The notes beneath the pieces were generated by a model. The model was given only the letters and a program-made list of their open reading frames with translations, made no database searches and was not told the origin of the DNA. DNA of 64,000 bases from Enterobacter sp. RHBSTW-00175 (lineage in GTDB: Bacteria > Pseudomonadota > Gammaproteobacteria > Enterobacterales > Enterobacteriaceae): the NCBI RefSeq assembly GCF_013927005.1, contig NZ_CP055930.1, positions 5,320,176 through 5,384,175 on the forward strand. The letters run 5' to 3'. The position numbers were made by a program, and so were the translations under genes. Shown piece by piece: positions 11,779 to 22,760 of this stretch. The first letter of the stretch is position 1; each line of letters opens with the position of its first letter.

Positions 11779-13856
11779 TATTTACCTCCAATGGTTGCCG
11801 TCATGCGGATATGGCGGTTATCCGACAGCTCCATGTTCGACAGCACCACCAGCTGCGTCAGGCTGCGGCGCAGGAAGCGGGACAACAACGGACGCAGAGC
11901 ATGGTTCACCAGCAGAACAGGTGGCGCACCCAGCATCTCCTGACGCCCCAGCGCTTCCTGGGTTTGTGCCAGCAGTCGGTCTGCAAGCCCAGGTTCAAGA
12001 CCGCCACCACCCTGCAAGGCCTGGAGCAGTAAGCGTTCCAGCGGAGTATCAAGACCAATTACCTGCACTTCACCTGTTCCCGGGAACCACTGTTGGGTAA
12101 TAGCACGTCCCAGCGCCACACGAACCACCGCCGTCAGCTCATGCGGATCGCTTTGCAGCGGGGCATGTTCCGCCAGGGTTTCCAGAATGGTGCGCATATC
12201 ACGGATGGGCACTTTCTCGTCGAGCAGGTTTTGCAGCACTTTGTGCAACGTAGTCAAGGTCACCACACCAGGTACCAGATCTTCGGTCAACTTCGGCATC
12301 TCTTGCGTGACGCGGTCAAGAAGTTGCTGCGCTTCCTGGCGGCCAAACAGTTCAGACGAGAATTGCCCAATCAGATGGTTAAGATGGGTTGCCACTACGG
12401 TACTGGCTTCCACCACGGTATACCCCTGGATCTGCGCCTGCTCTTTTAGCGCGCTCTCGATCCAGATAGCGGCCAGACCGAAGGCCGGATCGATGGTTTG
12501 TTCACCCGGCAAAGTACCGGCAGCCGTGCCCGGGTTGATAGCAAGCCAGCGTCCCGGATAAGCATCACCGCTGCCAATTTCCACACCTTTCATCAGAATA
12601 CGGTATCGCGCTGGCGGTAAATCCATGTTGTCGCGGATATGAACCACCGGAGGCAAAAAGCCCATCTCCTGCGCGAATTTCTTACGAATACTGCGAATAC
12701 GCCCAAGCAGTTCACCATCCTGCTGGAAATCCACCATCGGGATCAGGCGATAGCCCACCTCCATCCCCAGTGAATCCTCCAGCTGGACATCGTTCCAGGT
12801 GGCTTCGACCGCCTGGGTATTCTCCTGCATTTTAACGGGAACAGGCTCGGCAGCGGGTTGGGTTTCACGCCCGCGCATCCACCAGGCAAGGCCAAGCAGA
12901 GCGGCGGTAAACAGCAGGAACACCAGATTCGGCATCCCCGGAACCATACCGAGCAGCCCCAGCACAGCCGCAGCCAGCAGCATCACGCGTGGGTTGCTGA
13001 ACAGCTGGCCAACCATCTGCTCGCCAACGTCCTGGTCCGTACTGACGCGGGTAACAATAACACCCGCAGCAGTAGAGATAACCAGCGCCGGGATCTGTGC
13101 AACCAGACCGTCACCGATGGTCAGCAGCGTATAGCTTTCCGCCGCGTGGCCCATGTCCATACCATGTTGCAGAACACCGACCAGCAGGCCGCCCACCACG
13201 TTGATAACCATAATCAGGATGCCCGCAATGGCATCCCCACGCACAAACTTACTCGCACCGTCCATCGAGCCGTAGAAGTCGGCTTCCTGAGTCACTTCCG
13301 AACGGCGCTTTTTGGCTTCATCTTCAGCAATAAGACCCGCGTTAAGGTCGGCGTCGATCGCCATCTGCTTACCCGGCATCCCGTCCAGCACGAAGCGCGC
13401 ACCGACTTCTGCGATACGCCCTGCACCTTTGGTGATAACCATAAAGTTGATGATAACGAGGATCACGAACACCACGATACCGATGGCAAAGTTACCGCCC
13501 ACCAGGAAGTGACCGAAGGCTTCAACCACTTTACCCGCCGCCGCCGCACCTGTATGCCCTTCCATCAGGATGATACGCGTAGAGGCCACGTTCAATGCCA
13601 GACGCAGTAAGGTGGTAAACAGCAGAATGGTCGGGAACGCTGCAAACTCCAGTGTCCGCTGGGTAAACATCGCCACCAGCAGCACCATGATGGACAGTGC
13701 AATGTTGAATGTGAAAAGCAGATCGAGGATGAATGCCGGGAGCGGCAATACCATCATCGACAAAATCAGCAGGATGAGAATCGGCCCGGCCAGAATCTGC
13801 CATTGCGTCGATTTCATGTTGCTCGGCAGGCGCAACATTGCCACCAGATTAGCCAT
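11778..13856 (-). CDS. flhA: Flagellar export apparatus protein FlhA
   Basis: FlhA is the proton-linked core of the flagellar type III export gate. The 692 residues match the E. coli length exactly. About eight membrane segments fill residues 20-325, with the conserved cytoplasmic FHIPEP loop between (KGAGRIAEVGARFVLDG, GKQMAIDADLNAGLI). A long cytoplasmic C-terminal domain follows and docks substrates and chaperones. The start overlaps the flhB end by eight bases and the stop touches flhE, so flhB-flhA-flhE is one operon. Confidence 0.98.
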   Translation of the reverse strand: MANLVAMLRLPSNMKSTQWQILAGPILILLILSMMVLPLPAFILDLLFTFNIALSIMVLLVAMFTQRTLEFAAFPTILLFTTLLRLALNVASTRIILMEGHTGAAAAGKVVEAFGHFLVGGNFAIGIVVFVILVIINFMVITKGAGRIAEVGARFVLDGMPGKQMAIDADLNAGLIAEDEAKKRRSEVTQEADFYGSMDGASKFVRGDAIAGILIMVINVVGGLLVGVLQHGMDMGHAAESYTLLTIGDGLVAQIPALVISTAAGVIVTRVSTDQDVGEQMVGQLFSNPRVMLLAAAVLGLLGMVPGMPNLVFLLFTAALLGLAWWMRGRETQPAAEPVPVKMQENTQAVEATWNDVQLEDSLGMEVGYRLIPMVDFQQDGELLGRIRSIRKKFAQEMGFLPPVVHIRDNMDLPPARYRILMKGVEIGSGDAYPGRWLAINPGTAAGTLPGEQTIDPAFGLAAIWIESALKEQAQIQGYTVVEASTVVATHLNHLIGQFSSELFGRQEAQQLLDRVTQEMPKLTEDLVPGVVTLTTLHKVLQNLLDEKVPIRDMRTILETLAEHAPLQSDPHELTAVVRVALGRAITQQWFPGTGEVQVIGLDTPLERLLLQALQGGGGLEPGLADRLLAQTQEALGRQEMLGAPPVLLVNHALRPLLSRFLRRSLTQLVVLSNMELSDNRHIRMTATIGGK

Positions 13857-14997
13857 CAGTGTCCTTCTCGTTCATAAAATCCAGCGCTTCTGGCACTGGA
13901 AGGTTTTCAGGTTTCACAGGTCGTTGACCACCTGCTAAACGCCAGCGTTTCAATTGCCATACCCAGGCCAGAACTTCCGCCACTGCGGCGTAAAGTTGCC
14001 CCGGGATTTGTTGTCCTATTTCGGCATGACGGTACAAGGCACGCGCCAGCGGCGGTGCTTCAAGAATGGGAACGCGATTCTCAGTGCCGATCTCACGAAT
14101 ACGCAGCGCAATCAGCCCGGCCCCTTTCGCCACCACTTTTGGCGCGCTCATTTTGTTTTCGTCGTACTGCAACGCCACCGAGTAGTGCGTCGGGTTGGTG
14201 ACAATGACATCGGCTTTTGGCACATCTTCCATCATGCGACGGCGAGCGGCAGCGCGCTGCATCTGGCGAATACGCCCCTTCACATGCGGGTCACCTTCCA
14301 TCTGCTTGTATTCATCACGAATATCCTGACGTGACATGCGCAGCTTCTTGAAGTGGCTATACAGCTGGAAAATAACGTCGAAACCTACCATCGGGATAAT
14401 GCTGAGCACCACCAGTAGCGCGCACAGCCCGACAAGGTTCATGGCGTTACTCATCGCGCTTAACGGTGATTCGCTAATAAGGCGCATCATCTCGGGCCAG
14501 TTGTGCAAAAGATAAAAACCCGCCGCACTGCCCATCAGCGTAGATTTCAGAATAGCTTTCACCAGCTCCGCGCCGGTCTGGGCGGAAAACATGCGGGCGA
14601 TGCCCGGCAGCGGGTTGAGTTTGGAAAACTTAGGTTGCAGCGATTTCGCGCTGAACACCAGTCCGCCCAGCATAACGGGTGAGACGATAGCCACCAGCAC
14701 CACGCCGGTTATCAGCGGCAGCAAGGCAATCATGGCGCCTTTGATGAGCAGAATGATTTGGCTAAGGATCAGGTTCGGATCGTTGACCATGCTGTGATCA
14801 AAACGTAATCCGGTAGAGAGCATTCCAGCCAGTCTTCGGGCGAGCGACTCCCCACCCAGCCAGATAATGCAAACACCCACTACTAAAATAAGCAGGGATG
14901 TCAGTTCTCTGGAACGGGGGATTTGCCCTTCCTCACGCGCTTTTTCAAGTCGGTGGGGTGTGGGGGCTTCCGTTTTGTCGTCGTTTTCTTCTGACAC
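13849..14997 (-). CDS. flhB: Flagellar export switch protein FlhB
   Basis: FlhB is the export gate component that switches substrate class from rod/hook to filament. The 382-residue protein has four membrane segments in residues 30-215 and a cytoplasmic tail with the autocleavage motif NPTH at residues 268-271 (VIVTNPTHYSVAL). The N-terminus MSEENDDKTEAPTPHRLEKA is typical of the family. It is the first gene of flhBAE. In E. coli a FlhDC-dependent class 2 promoter drives this operon. Confidence 0.97.
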   Translation of the reverse strand: MSEENDDKTEAPTPHRLEKAREEGQIPRSRELTSLLILVVGVCIIWLGGESLARRLAGMLSTGLRFDHSMVNDPNLILSQIILLIKGAMIALLPLITGVVLVAIVSPVMLGGLVFSAKSLQPKFSKLNPLPGIARMFSAQTGAELVKAILKSTLMGSAAGFYLLHNWPEMMRLISESPLSAMSNAMNLVGLCALLVVLSIIPMVGFDVIFQLYSHFKKLRMSRQDIRDEYKQMEGDPHVKGRIRQMQRAAARRRMMEDVPKADVIVTNPTHYSVALQYDENKMSAPKVVAKGAGLIALRIREIGTENRVPILEAPPLARALYRHAEIGQQIPGQLYAAVAEVLAWVWQLKRWRLAGGQRPVKPENLPVPEALDFMNEKDTDG

Positions 14998-15493
14998 TGT
15001 ACGTGCTCGCAGCCCATTAAGTCACGGTTATCATGCCAGAGCTCAGGGCATTCAATGGCTGGAAAAGACTCTATAACTCACCGTTTTTACCTGGTTTACT
15101 TTCCACAAGGCTATTTCAACACGGCTTCATTTTTCAGAAAAATGCCCAGATGTATTATTCGTTAACAATGTTTGTTAAACCCTTACGTGTTTCAAAACTT
15201 ATTACTACAACTCATACACAATAAATTTACGGCAATCGCCGCAACACGCAGAAATAGCTTTTACATTACCGAATCACATTCCCGATATGTATACAAACAA
15301 ATACAAAGATCAATTCGATCAATTAAACAAAAGAATTCACAAAATAAATAGCGCGTTTATCAAGTCCATTTCAATTTCACCGATCTTTTCAGCTCTACAT
15401 AAGGGTGTATACTCCCCGCAGCATCAGCATCACTATTACCAAACCCTCTAACACTCAACGAATAGATGCATTATTTATTAAAGGACACTAGTT
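14998..15493. promoter_or_regulatory. Divergent control region between flhB and the fimbrial operon
   Basis: This 496-base gap has no gene and is clearly AT-richer than its surroundings, especially 15120-15360. It should hold the flhB promoter on the minus strand and the pilin promoter on the plus strand. A core GCAGAAATAGC at 15248-15258 matches the FlhDC half-site consensus (AATGGCAGAAATAGCG) over 11 bases, and AAATAGCG recurs at 15346-15353. I see no inverted partner at the usual spacing. A candidate pilin -10 is TATACT at 15408-15413, with no convincing -35. Confidence 0.5.
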
Positions 15494-16069
15494 ATGAAAC
15501 GTACCAAAACAATGGTAGCCAGTTTTATTCTTAGCCTCGTTTCTGTTAGCGCAATTGCTGCTGAAATGAATGCAGGGACAATTCACTTTACCGGGCAAAT
15601 TATTGAACCAAGCTGTACGATTGATGGTGATAACGGCACAGACAGCACTGTCCCTTTGGGTACGTATCCAAACTCATTGTTTGACAAGGTGGGTAAAGAA
15701 AGTGAATTGATCCCTTTTAGTATCAGGCTCTCAGACTGCCCGGTCAAAAGTGATGGTCTACCGTCAGTACAGCTAACGTTTAACGGGAGCACTGCCGTCA
15801 CAGGTTCAACGACCTTACTGGACGTCAGTAAAATCACCACAGATGGCGATACGGCAGCGACAGGCATTGGCATTGCCGTGACCCCGGCAGATGATAACGA
15901 AGACTATATTTCCTTCGATGGCAGCGAAGATCAGGTACGTATTACGCTACCCACGACGAAAGAAGATCAGGTTCATGCTGATTTCAATGCGCGTTATCAA
16001 TCTTTTGCATCTGATGTCACGCCAGGCCCAGCAGATGCCGATATGACAATTAACATTCTTTACCGTTAA
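15494..16069 (+). CDS. Type 1-family fimbrial major subunit
   Basis: A 191-residue secreted pilin. It has a Sec signal peptide of about 23 residues ending SAIAA, a mature start EMNAGTIHFTGQIIEPSCTI typical of FimA-like subunits, two cysteines for the pilin disulphide (SCTI and SDCPV) and a C-terminal beta-strand ending INILYR with the penultimate Tyr that usher/chaperone systems recognise. It is the first gene of a four-gene operon. A ribosome site AAGGA lies before the ATG. A terminator-like hairpin follows, so it should be made in excess over the assembly proteins. The gene is AT-richer than the rest of the operon. Confidence 0.9.
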   Translation: MKRTKTMVASFILSLVSVSAIAAEMNAGTIHFTGQIIEPSCTIDGDNGTDSTVPLGTYPNSLFDKVGKESELIPFSIRLSDCPVKSDGLPSVQLTFNGSTAVTGSTTLLDVSKITTDGDTAATGIGIAVTPADDNEDYISFDGSEDQVRITLPTTKEDQVHADFNARYQSFASDVTPGPADADMTINILYR

Positions 16070-16131
16070 CAGATCGCCATCGAACATTCATCAATTCAAT
16101 TTTTAACTAAAAACACACTCTCAGAATACCA

Positions 16132-16174
16132 AATAGAATAGTTCGGATAAGCCCGGATTATTCTATTTTATTTT
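16132..16174 (+). terminator. Partial terminator after the pilin gene
   Basis: AATAGAATA (16132-16140) pairs with TATTCTATT (16159-16167), with a GC-rich inner segment and a T-rich tail. Placed between pilin and chaperone, it probably allows limited read-through, the usual way of setting subunit excess. Confidence 0.6.
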
Positions 16175-16197
16175 AAATTACGAACAGCAGGCTGACC

Positions 16198-16890
16198 ATG
16201 CGTAAATTGTCGAAAGCATTTATCTACCTCTCGCTAATAATGCCCACATTGAGCCATGCAGCAGGTGTCCAGATTGGCCGCACGCGTATTATTTACAACG
16301 CCGAAAAAAAAGAGATAGCCCTTCCGCTCGTCAACAAAGATAACGCACTTCCCTGGCTCATCCAGTCCTGGACGGACACAGGCGACGAGACAACGCGTGG
16401 CCCCTTTATTGTCACCCCCCCGCTTTTCCGACTGGATGCGCAAAAGGAGCAAAGTCTCCGCATCGCCTGGAATGGATCCTCGCTCCCTGAAGACCGTGAA
16501 TCGTTGTTTTATATGAACATCCGCACCATTCCAGCAACCGCGAAAGAGGACAGCGATAAAAACATGCTGCGCCTTATTTATAAGACCCGCCTGAAGCTGT
16601 TCTGGCGCCCTTCTGGGCTTAAAGGGACGCCCGGTGACACCTGTAAAAACCTGCATTTTCGCCAGGAAAAGGGCGACGTAATTATCATTAACGACGGGGC
16701 ATTTTACAGCGTTTTTGACAGCCTACAGTTCGGGAATACACCGCTATCAAAGGCGGATATGGTTGCGCCGTTTTCCCGTGTCTCCGTCCCTCTTCCGGCG
16801 AAGACCTCAGGCGCTCAAGTTAGTTGGCGTTGTATTACTGATTACGGAAATGCATCGGAAAAATACACATCCACAATGATTCAGGGATAA
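16198..16890 (+). CDS. Periplasmic fimbrial chaperone (PapD/FimC family)
   Basis: A 230-residue chaperone that caps pilin subunits in the periplasm by donor-strand complementation. The signal peptide ends SHAA at about residue 22. The PapD-family features are the early Arg in IGRTRIIYNAEKKE, the PWLIQSW segment, and the F1-G1 edge with the anchoring Lys in RLIYKTRLKLFWRP. The C-terminal Ig domain includes a Cys pair. It lies between pilin and usher, the standard order. Ten bases separate it from the usher gene. Confidence 0.92.
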   Translation: MRKLSKAFIYLSLIMPTLSHAAGVQIGRTRIIYNAEKKEIALPLVNKDNALPWLIQSWTDTGDETTRGPFIVTPPLFRLDAQKEQSLRIAWNGSSLPEDRESLFYMNIRTIPATAKEDSDKNMLRLIYKTRLKLFWRPSGLKGTPGDTCKNLHFRQEKGDVIIINDGAFYSVFDSLQFGNTPLSKADMVAPFSRVSVPLPAKTSGAQVSWRCITDYGNASEKYTSTMIQG

Positions 16891-16899
16891 ATCAACAAA

Positions 16900-19455
16900 A
16901 TGACGAATGGACTATGCCATTTACCCGGCAAACGGAACAACACATTCGCATCGCTGGTACATTGCTTTTGCGGCGTTTTACTGATGACCTCTACGCCCCT
17001 TCTCGCACGGGAATACCTTTTTTCACCCTCTTCACTGGAAGGCAGCACGCTTGCTCAGCAGGACATCGACCTTTCACTCTTTTCGAAGCCCAACGCTCAG
17101 CCTCCTGGCCGTTATTCATCCCATATTGTCATCAACAAAACGCGGATGCGCGATGCCGACATACATTATGTGAACAGCCCGACGGGCGAGCTGGTCGCAG
17201 AGATCACGCCGGATATGCTGCGTCAGTGGGGGGTGGATGTCGATATGTACCCTAAACTTGCAGACTACGATGTTCAGACGCCGCTCGATAAGCCCCTCGG
17301 CGATTTTATTCCTTTCGCCTCCTCAGCGCTTGATTTCAGCAAAATGACGCTGAGCCTTAGCATTCCGCAGGCGGGTATGGTCAGCAATGCCGTGGATTAT
17401 ATTGACCCGTCAAGGTGGAACGACGGTGTGCCGGTCATGTTCTCGGATTATGCCTTTTCGGGTACCCGCCATAATGACGACGCGCAGAATACGACCACCA
17501 GTCAGTACCTAAATCTGCGCAGCGGCGCCAATCTTGGTGGCTGGCGGCTTCGCAACTACTCAACCTGGAGCAAAACGCAGGACGCCGCTCACTGGAGTAC
17601 CATTAATACCTATCTACAGCATGATATTGATGCCCTGAAAGCACAATTCACCGCTGGTGAAAACAGTACACGGGGAGAGGTTTTTGACAGTCTCCAGTAT
17701 CGCGGGGTGAATATAGCGTCTGACGAAGAGATGCTACCCTATAGCCTGCGGGGGTATGCCCCCGTAATACGAGGGATAGCCAGTTCCAGTGCCGAGGTGT
17801 CCATTCGCCAGAACGGCTATCTGATCTACCAGCAGAGCGTTGCGCCTGGGGCGTTTGAGATACACGACCTCTACTCGACGACTAACAGCGGCGACCTTGA
17901 GGTCACGGTGAAAGAAGCCGACGGCAGCGAGCACCACTTCACCCAGCCCTACTCTAGTGTCGCCGTGATGCAGCGCCCCGGTCATCTGAAGTATGAAGTA
18001 ACCGCTGCACGCTACCGCGCCGACAGCGGCAGCGGTCAAAAAGAACCCACGTTTGTGCAGGGCAGTGCTATCTATGGTCTGAACAATGCCATGACGCTGT
18101 TTGGCGGTGTCACCGCGTCTGAAGACTATCAGGCGGTTAACAGCGGCGCGGGAATTGCACTCGGCGTAGTGGGTTCACTTTCAGCGGACGTGACGGTGGC
18201 CAAAACCCGGCTGGATAATGGGGAAGAAAGCACCGGGCAGTCTTACCGCCTGCTCTACTCAGGGAAAGTCGATGCCACAGAGACCAACTTCACGCTCGGC
18301 AGTTATCGCTACTCCACGGCGGGCTATTACAGTTTTGCTGATGCCAACCAGAAGTATGAAGGTAATGAAAACGACTGGCTGTATCAGTACAACAAACGCA
18401 GCCGTCTTCAGGCCAGTATCAGCCAGAGCCTGTTTGGCAGCAGTTTTTATCTGAATGGCTATCAGCAGGATTACTGGGGAAGCTCGCGTAAAGAGCGCAG
18501 CCTTTCCGCTGGCGCAAACACCGTTGTGGAAGGGGTCAGCCTGCACATGGCTTACACCTACAGTAAAACCAGCGACGACAGCAGCGATCAGATGGTCTCC
18601 TTTGGTTTCAGCATCCCACTCAGCAAATGGCTGCCGCGAGCGTGGAGCAGTTATTCCTTAAGCAACAGTAAAAAGGGTTACACCCGACAAAACCTGGGTC
18701 TCAGCGGCACCCTTCTGGACGATGAACGGCTCAGCTATTCGTTGCAACAGAGCCATGCCAACCACGATGCTGACGATAGCAGTAGCCTGTACGGCAGTTA
18801 TCGTTCGCAGTACGCCAATCTCAATGCGGGCTATTACTACTCATCAGATAACAGCCAGCAGCTCAGTTACGGCGCCAGCGGCGCAATCGTAGCTCATCCA
18901 CACGGGATCACTCTTGCCCAGCCATTAGGCGATCAGTTTGCCATCGTCAGTGCTTCCGGTGCGGCGGGGGTTCGCTTCAAGAATCAGCGGGGAGTCCAGA
19001 CAGACTGGCAGGGAAATGCGGTGATCCCCTCACTCACGCCCTATCAGGAAAACCGCATACGCATCGATACCACCAGCCTGCCACGAGATGTGGATACCAG
19101 CGACACCTCGATCACCGTAGTACCTTCGCGAAATGCCGCCGTGACCGCGAGCTTTGACGCCCATGTTGGTTACCGTGCCCTGATCACACTTACCCGCCAG
19201 GATGGCAGGAACGTCCCTTTCGGTGCGATAGCGACGATGAGAGCGTCCAGTATGACAGGAATTGTCGACGATATGGGCACGCTCTACCTTGCAGGGATAA
19301 GCAAAAATGCTGAACTTGACGTCGTCTGGGGAGACACCAGCGATCAACGCTGCACGGCGCCCATCACGCTTTCCGATTTGCAAAATTCAAACAACCCCAC
19401 GGGGATCCGCCAGGCCCGCGTGATATGCCAGCAGGAACAACCGCATGATCAGTAA
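16900..19455 (+). CDS. Outer-membrane fimbrial usher (FimD/PapC family)
   Basis: An 851-residue usher that forms the outer-membrane pore through which the fimbria is assembled. A signal peptide occupies about residues 1-38, with a somewhat long N-region. An N-terminal subunit-binding domain follows (LEGSTLAQQDIDLSLF), then a 24-strand barrel with plug domain and C-terminal domains ending in QRCTAPITL with the conserved Cys pair. The ribosome site before ATG 16900 is weak, so the start could lie slightly downstream. Its end overlaps the adhesin gene by 11 bases. Confidence 0.93.
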   Translation: MTNGLCHLPGKRNNTFASLVHCFCGVLLMTSTPLLAREYLFSPSSLEGSTLAQQDIDLSLFSKPNAQPPGRYSSHIVINKTRMRDADIHYVNSPTGELVAEITPDMLRQWGVDVDMYPKLADYDVQTPLDKPLGDFIPFASSALDFSKMTLSLSIPQAGMVSNAVDYIDPSRWNDGVPVMFSDYAFSGTRHNDDAQNTTTSQYLNLRSGANLGGWRLRNYSTWSKTQDAAHWSTINTYLQHDIDALKAQFTAGENSTRGEVFDSLQYRGVNIASDEEMLPYSLRGYAPVIRGIASSSAEVSIRQNGYLIYQQSVAPGAFEIHDLYSTTNSGDLEVTVKEADGSEHHFTQPYSSVAVMQRPGHLKYEVTAARYRADSGSGQKEPTFVQGSAIYGLNNAMTLFGGVTASEDYQAVNSGAGIALGVVGSLSADVTVAKTRLDNGEESTGQSYRLLYSGKVDATETNFTLGSYRYSTAGYYSFADANQKYEGNENDWLYQYNKRSRLQASISQSLFGSSFYLNGYQQDYWGSSRKERSLSAGANTVVEGVSLHMAYTYSKTSDDSSDQMVSFGFSIPLSKWLPRAWSSYSLSNSKKGYTRQNLGLSGTLLDDERLSYSLQQSHANHDADDSSSLYGSYRSQYANLNAGYYYSSDNSQQLSYGASGAIVAHPHGITLAQPLGDQFAIVSASGAAGVRFKNQRGVQTDWQGNAVIPSLTPYQENRIRIDTTSLPRDVDTSDTSITVVPSRNAAVTASFDAHVGYRALITLTRQDGRNVPFGAIATMRASSMTGIVDDMGTLYLAGISKNAELDVVWGDTSDQRCTAPITLSDLQNSNNPTGIRQARVICQQEQPHDQ

Positions 19456-20602
19456 ACGCCAGAAATCTGTTTTGACGCGCCTTCAGGTCCTCCTGTACGC
19501 CTTCGCCTTCCCCCTTACAGGACAAGCCGCAACGGTATTAAAGAATTGCTTCGCGGCCCCTCAGGATTACCAGATTTCCTATAGCCGGGAGCTCTCCACC
19601 ACGGATAACGTTGTGGGTAATGCGGTAAATGATAACGAGCACCTTGTCGGTAGCGGTAGCGAAATGGAAGCTAACTGTAGCTGCCCAAAAGATCTGGATG
19701 AAAGTACAGCAATCATGGAGCTGACGCTTGCCGGCAGCCCGCTTAGCCCCGGTGCCAGCGGCTATGGTTATCTTACAGACTCGCTGGATATTCACGTATC
19801 CGGCTACAATGATGCGATTAACTCGCCTGATGGGGCGAATTTAACCAAACTCGATATCAACGCGTACCCTTCGTCGCTCTCGTCGATGGATAAATTGATC
19901 GAAAAGATAAAAACCACTGAGGGCACTGCCAGCGTTTGCAGTGAAAGCACCCGCCCTAAAAGCACTCTCCCCGTGAAGCGGCAATTCCGATGGAATGTCA
20001 TTGTGGCGAGATTTCTGGTCAAAAAAACCATTCTGGGAGAAGCCATCATTCCCCCGACCATCGTGGTACAAAACTATGCCTGCCTCTACTACGGCTCCGG
20101 CAGCTGCGACCCAACCAACGCTGAACAGGTATCAAATATCTGGTTAAGCGGTTCTCTTACTGCCCCTCTAAGTTGCACGATTAACGAGGGAAGTACCATC
20201 GAGGTCGATTTTGGCGACCTGGTCTCCAGTCAGTTTGTGAATAAGGGACAACAACCGAAAGGCTTTACGCTGAAAGATGTCGACATTTCCTACCAGTGCG
20301 GCAGTAACACCGTAGGTAAAAATGACAGGATTAAACTCACGCTGAGTGCCGATCAGGGGGTCATAGACAGCAGTAATCCCGTGATTGCGAAAATGATCGG
20401 AAGGGATGATATCGGCGTAAGGGTGTTCGATGAACAGAATCAGGATATTGCGCTGGACGGCAGCTATGCGTTTCCCGTCACGGTGGATGAACAAGGAAAT
20501 GGTGTGATTCGTATTAAAGCCGCGCCAGTCAGCACCACCAGTGCGACACCCGGATCCGGGAGCTTTGAGGGTAATGTCACAGTAAAAATGGATCTTCGTT
20601 AG
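19445..20602 (+). CDS. Two-domain fimbrial tip adhesin
   Basis: This 385-residue secreted protein has the size and layout of a tip adhesin. A signal peptide (to about residue 28, GQAA) is followed by a unique N-terminal region with the Cys pairs NCF and NCSC. From about residue 235 comes a pilin domain beginning LTAPLSCTINEGSTIEV and ending GNVTVKMDLR. It is last in the operon, overlapping the usher, and there are no minor-subunit genes. The receptor cannot be read from sequence, and I do not recognise the N-terminal domain as one of the classic FimH, PapG or MrkD lectins. Confidence 0.8.
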   Translation: MISKRQKSVLTRLQVLLYAFAFPLTGQAATVLKNCFAAPQDYQISYSRELSTTDNVVGNAVNDNEHLVGSGSEMEANCSCPKDLDESTAIMELTLAGSPLSPGASGYGYLTDSLDIHVSGYNDAINSPDGANLTKLDINAYPSSLSSMDKLIEKIKTTEGTASVCSESTRPKSTLPVKRQFRWNVIVARFLVKKTILGEAIIPPTIVVQNYACLYYGSGSCDPTNAEQVSNIWLSGSLTAPLSCTINEGSTIEVDFGDLVSSQFVNKGQQPKGFTLKDVDISYQCGSNTVGKNDRIKLTLSADQGVIDSSNPVIAKMIGRDDIGVRVFDEQNQDIALDGSYAFPVTVDEQGNGVIRIKAAPVSTTSATPGSGSFEGNVTVKMDLR

Positions 20603-20604
20603 TC

Positions 20605-20640
20605 AAAATACCCTCAGGTTGAACAAACAACCTGAGGGTA
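20605..20640. terminator. Terminator between adhesin and cheZ
   Basis: A perfect 13-bp stem, TACCCTCAGGTTG (20609-20621) with its complement at 20628-20640 around a six-base loop. On the minus strand it is followed by TTTT, so it best serves cheZ; on the plus strand it may end the fimbrial message. Confidence 0.75.
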
Positions 20641-20649
20641 ACAGCACAA

Positions 20650-21294
20650 TCAGAAACCAAGGCTGTCCAGCAGATCGTCCACCTGATCCTGGCTTGCCAC
20701 AACGCCCGCTTTGGTCGCGTCGAGCTGTGGGCCATTGAGCAGGCTTTCGTTCTCACGTTTCGGACGCGCAGCCGGTTCCGGGATGTTCTCCAGCAGAACC
20801 ATCAGCAGCTGACGCTCAATCTCCTGAATCACATCCATCATGCGCTTGATAACCTGACCAGTCAGGTCCTGGAAATCCTGCGCCATCATGATGTCCAGCA
20901 ATTGCGCGTTGGTAAAGCTGGTGTGACCCGGCACATCCCCCAGGAACTGACGGGTATCGGTCACCAGCTCACGGGCATCCGCCAGCTCGATTGGATTTTC
21001 GAACCACTCGTCCCAGCGTTTGGTCAGGGATTTAGCCCCTTTCTCCATAGCGTCCTGGTGTGGCTGTGATGCTTCGACACTGTTCAGTGCACGTTCAGCC
21101 GCCTGAGCAGTCATCTGCACAACATAGTCCAGACGATCGCGCGCGTCCGGAATCGCTTCCGCCGCTTCAGCAATTGCCTGATCCAGCCCTAATTCACGCA
21201 GGCTGTCACGCAACATACGCGTCAGGCTACCAATGCGGGCAATAATGTCGCTCGGTGAATGTTCTTCAACAGGTTTCATAGTAGGTTGCAACAT
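20650..21294 (-). CDS. cheZ: Chemotaxis phosphatase CheZ
   Basis: CheZ removes phosphate from CheY-P, ending the clockwise signal. The 214-residue form starts at the ATG at 21292-21294 (MLQPTMKP); this gives the E. coli length and leaves GAGG eight bases upstream, while two in-frame starts further upstream overlap that site. The catalytic helix contains [10 protein letters not shown] with the active Asp and Gln. The C-terminal CheY-binding helix is [13 protein letters not shown], identical to E. coli. It is the last gene of the tar-tap-cheRBYZ operon. Confidence 0.97.
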   Translation of the reverse strand: MLQPTMKPVEEHSPSDIIARIGSLTRMLRDSLRELGLDQAIAEAAEAIPDARDRLDYVVQMTAQAAERALNSVEASQPHQDAMEKGAKSLTKRWDEWFENPIELADARELVTDTRQFLGDVPGHTSFTNAQLLDIMMAQDFQDLTGQVIKRMMDVIQEIERQLLMVLLENIPEPAARPKRENESLLNGPQLDATKAGVVASQDQVDDLLDSLGF

Positions 21295-21304
21295 ATTCAT
21301 CACC

Positions 21305-22756
<1,452 letters not shown>

Positions 22757-22760
<4 letters not shown>

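Noticed and set aside
15100..15493. Invertible fimbrial switch before the pilin gene
   Set aside because: No flanking inverted repeats of suitable length were seen and no site-specific recombinase gene is present nearby.
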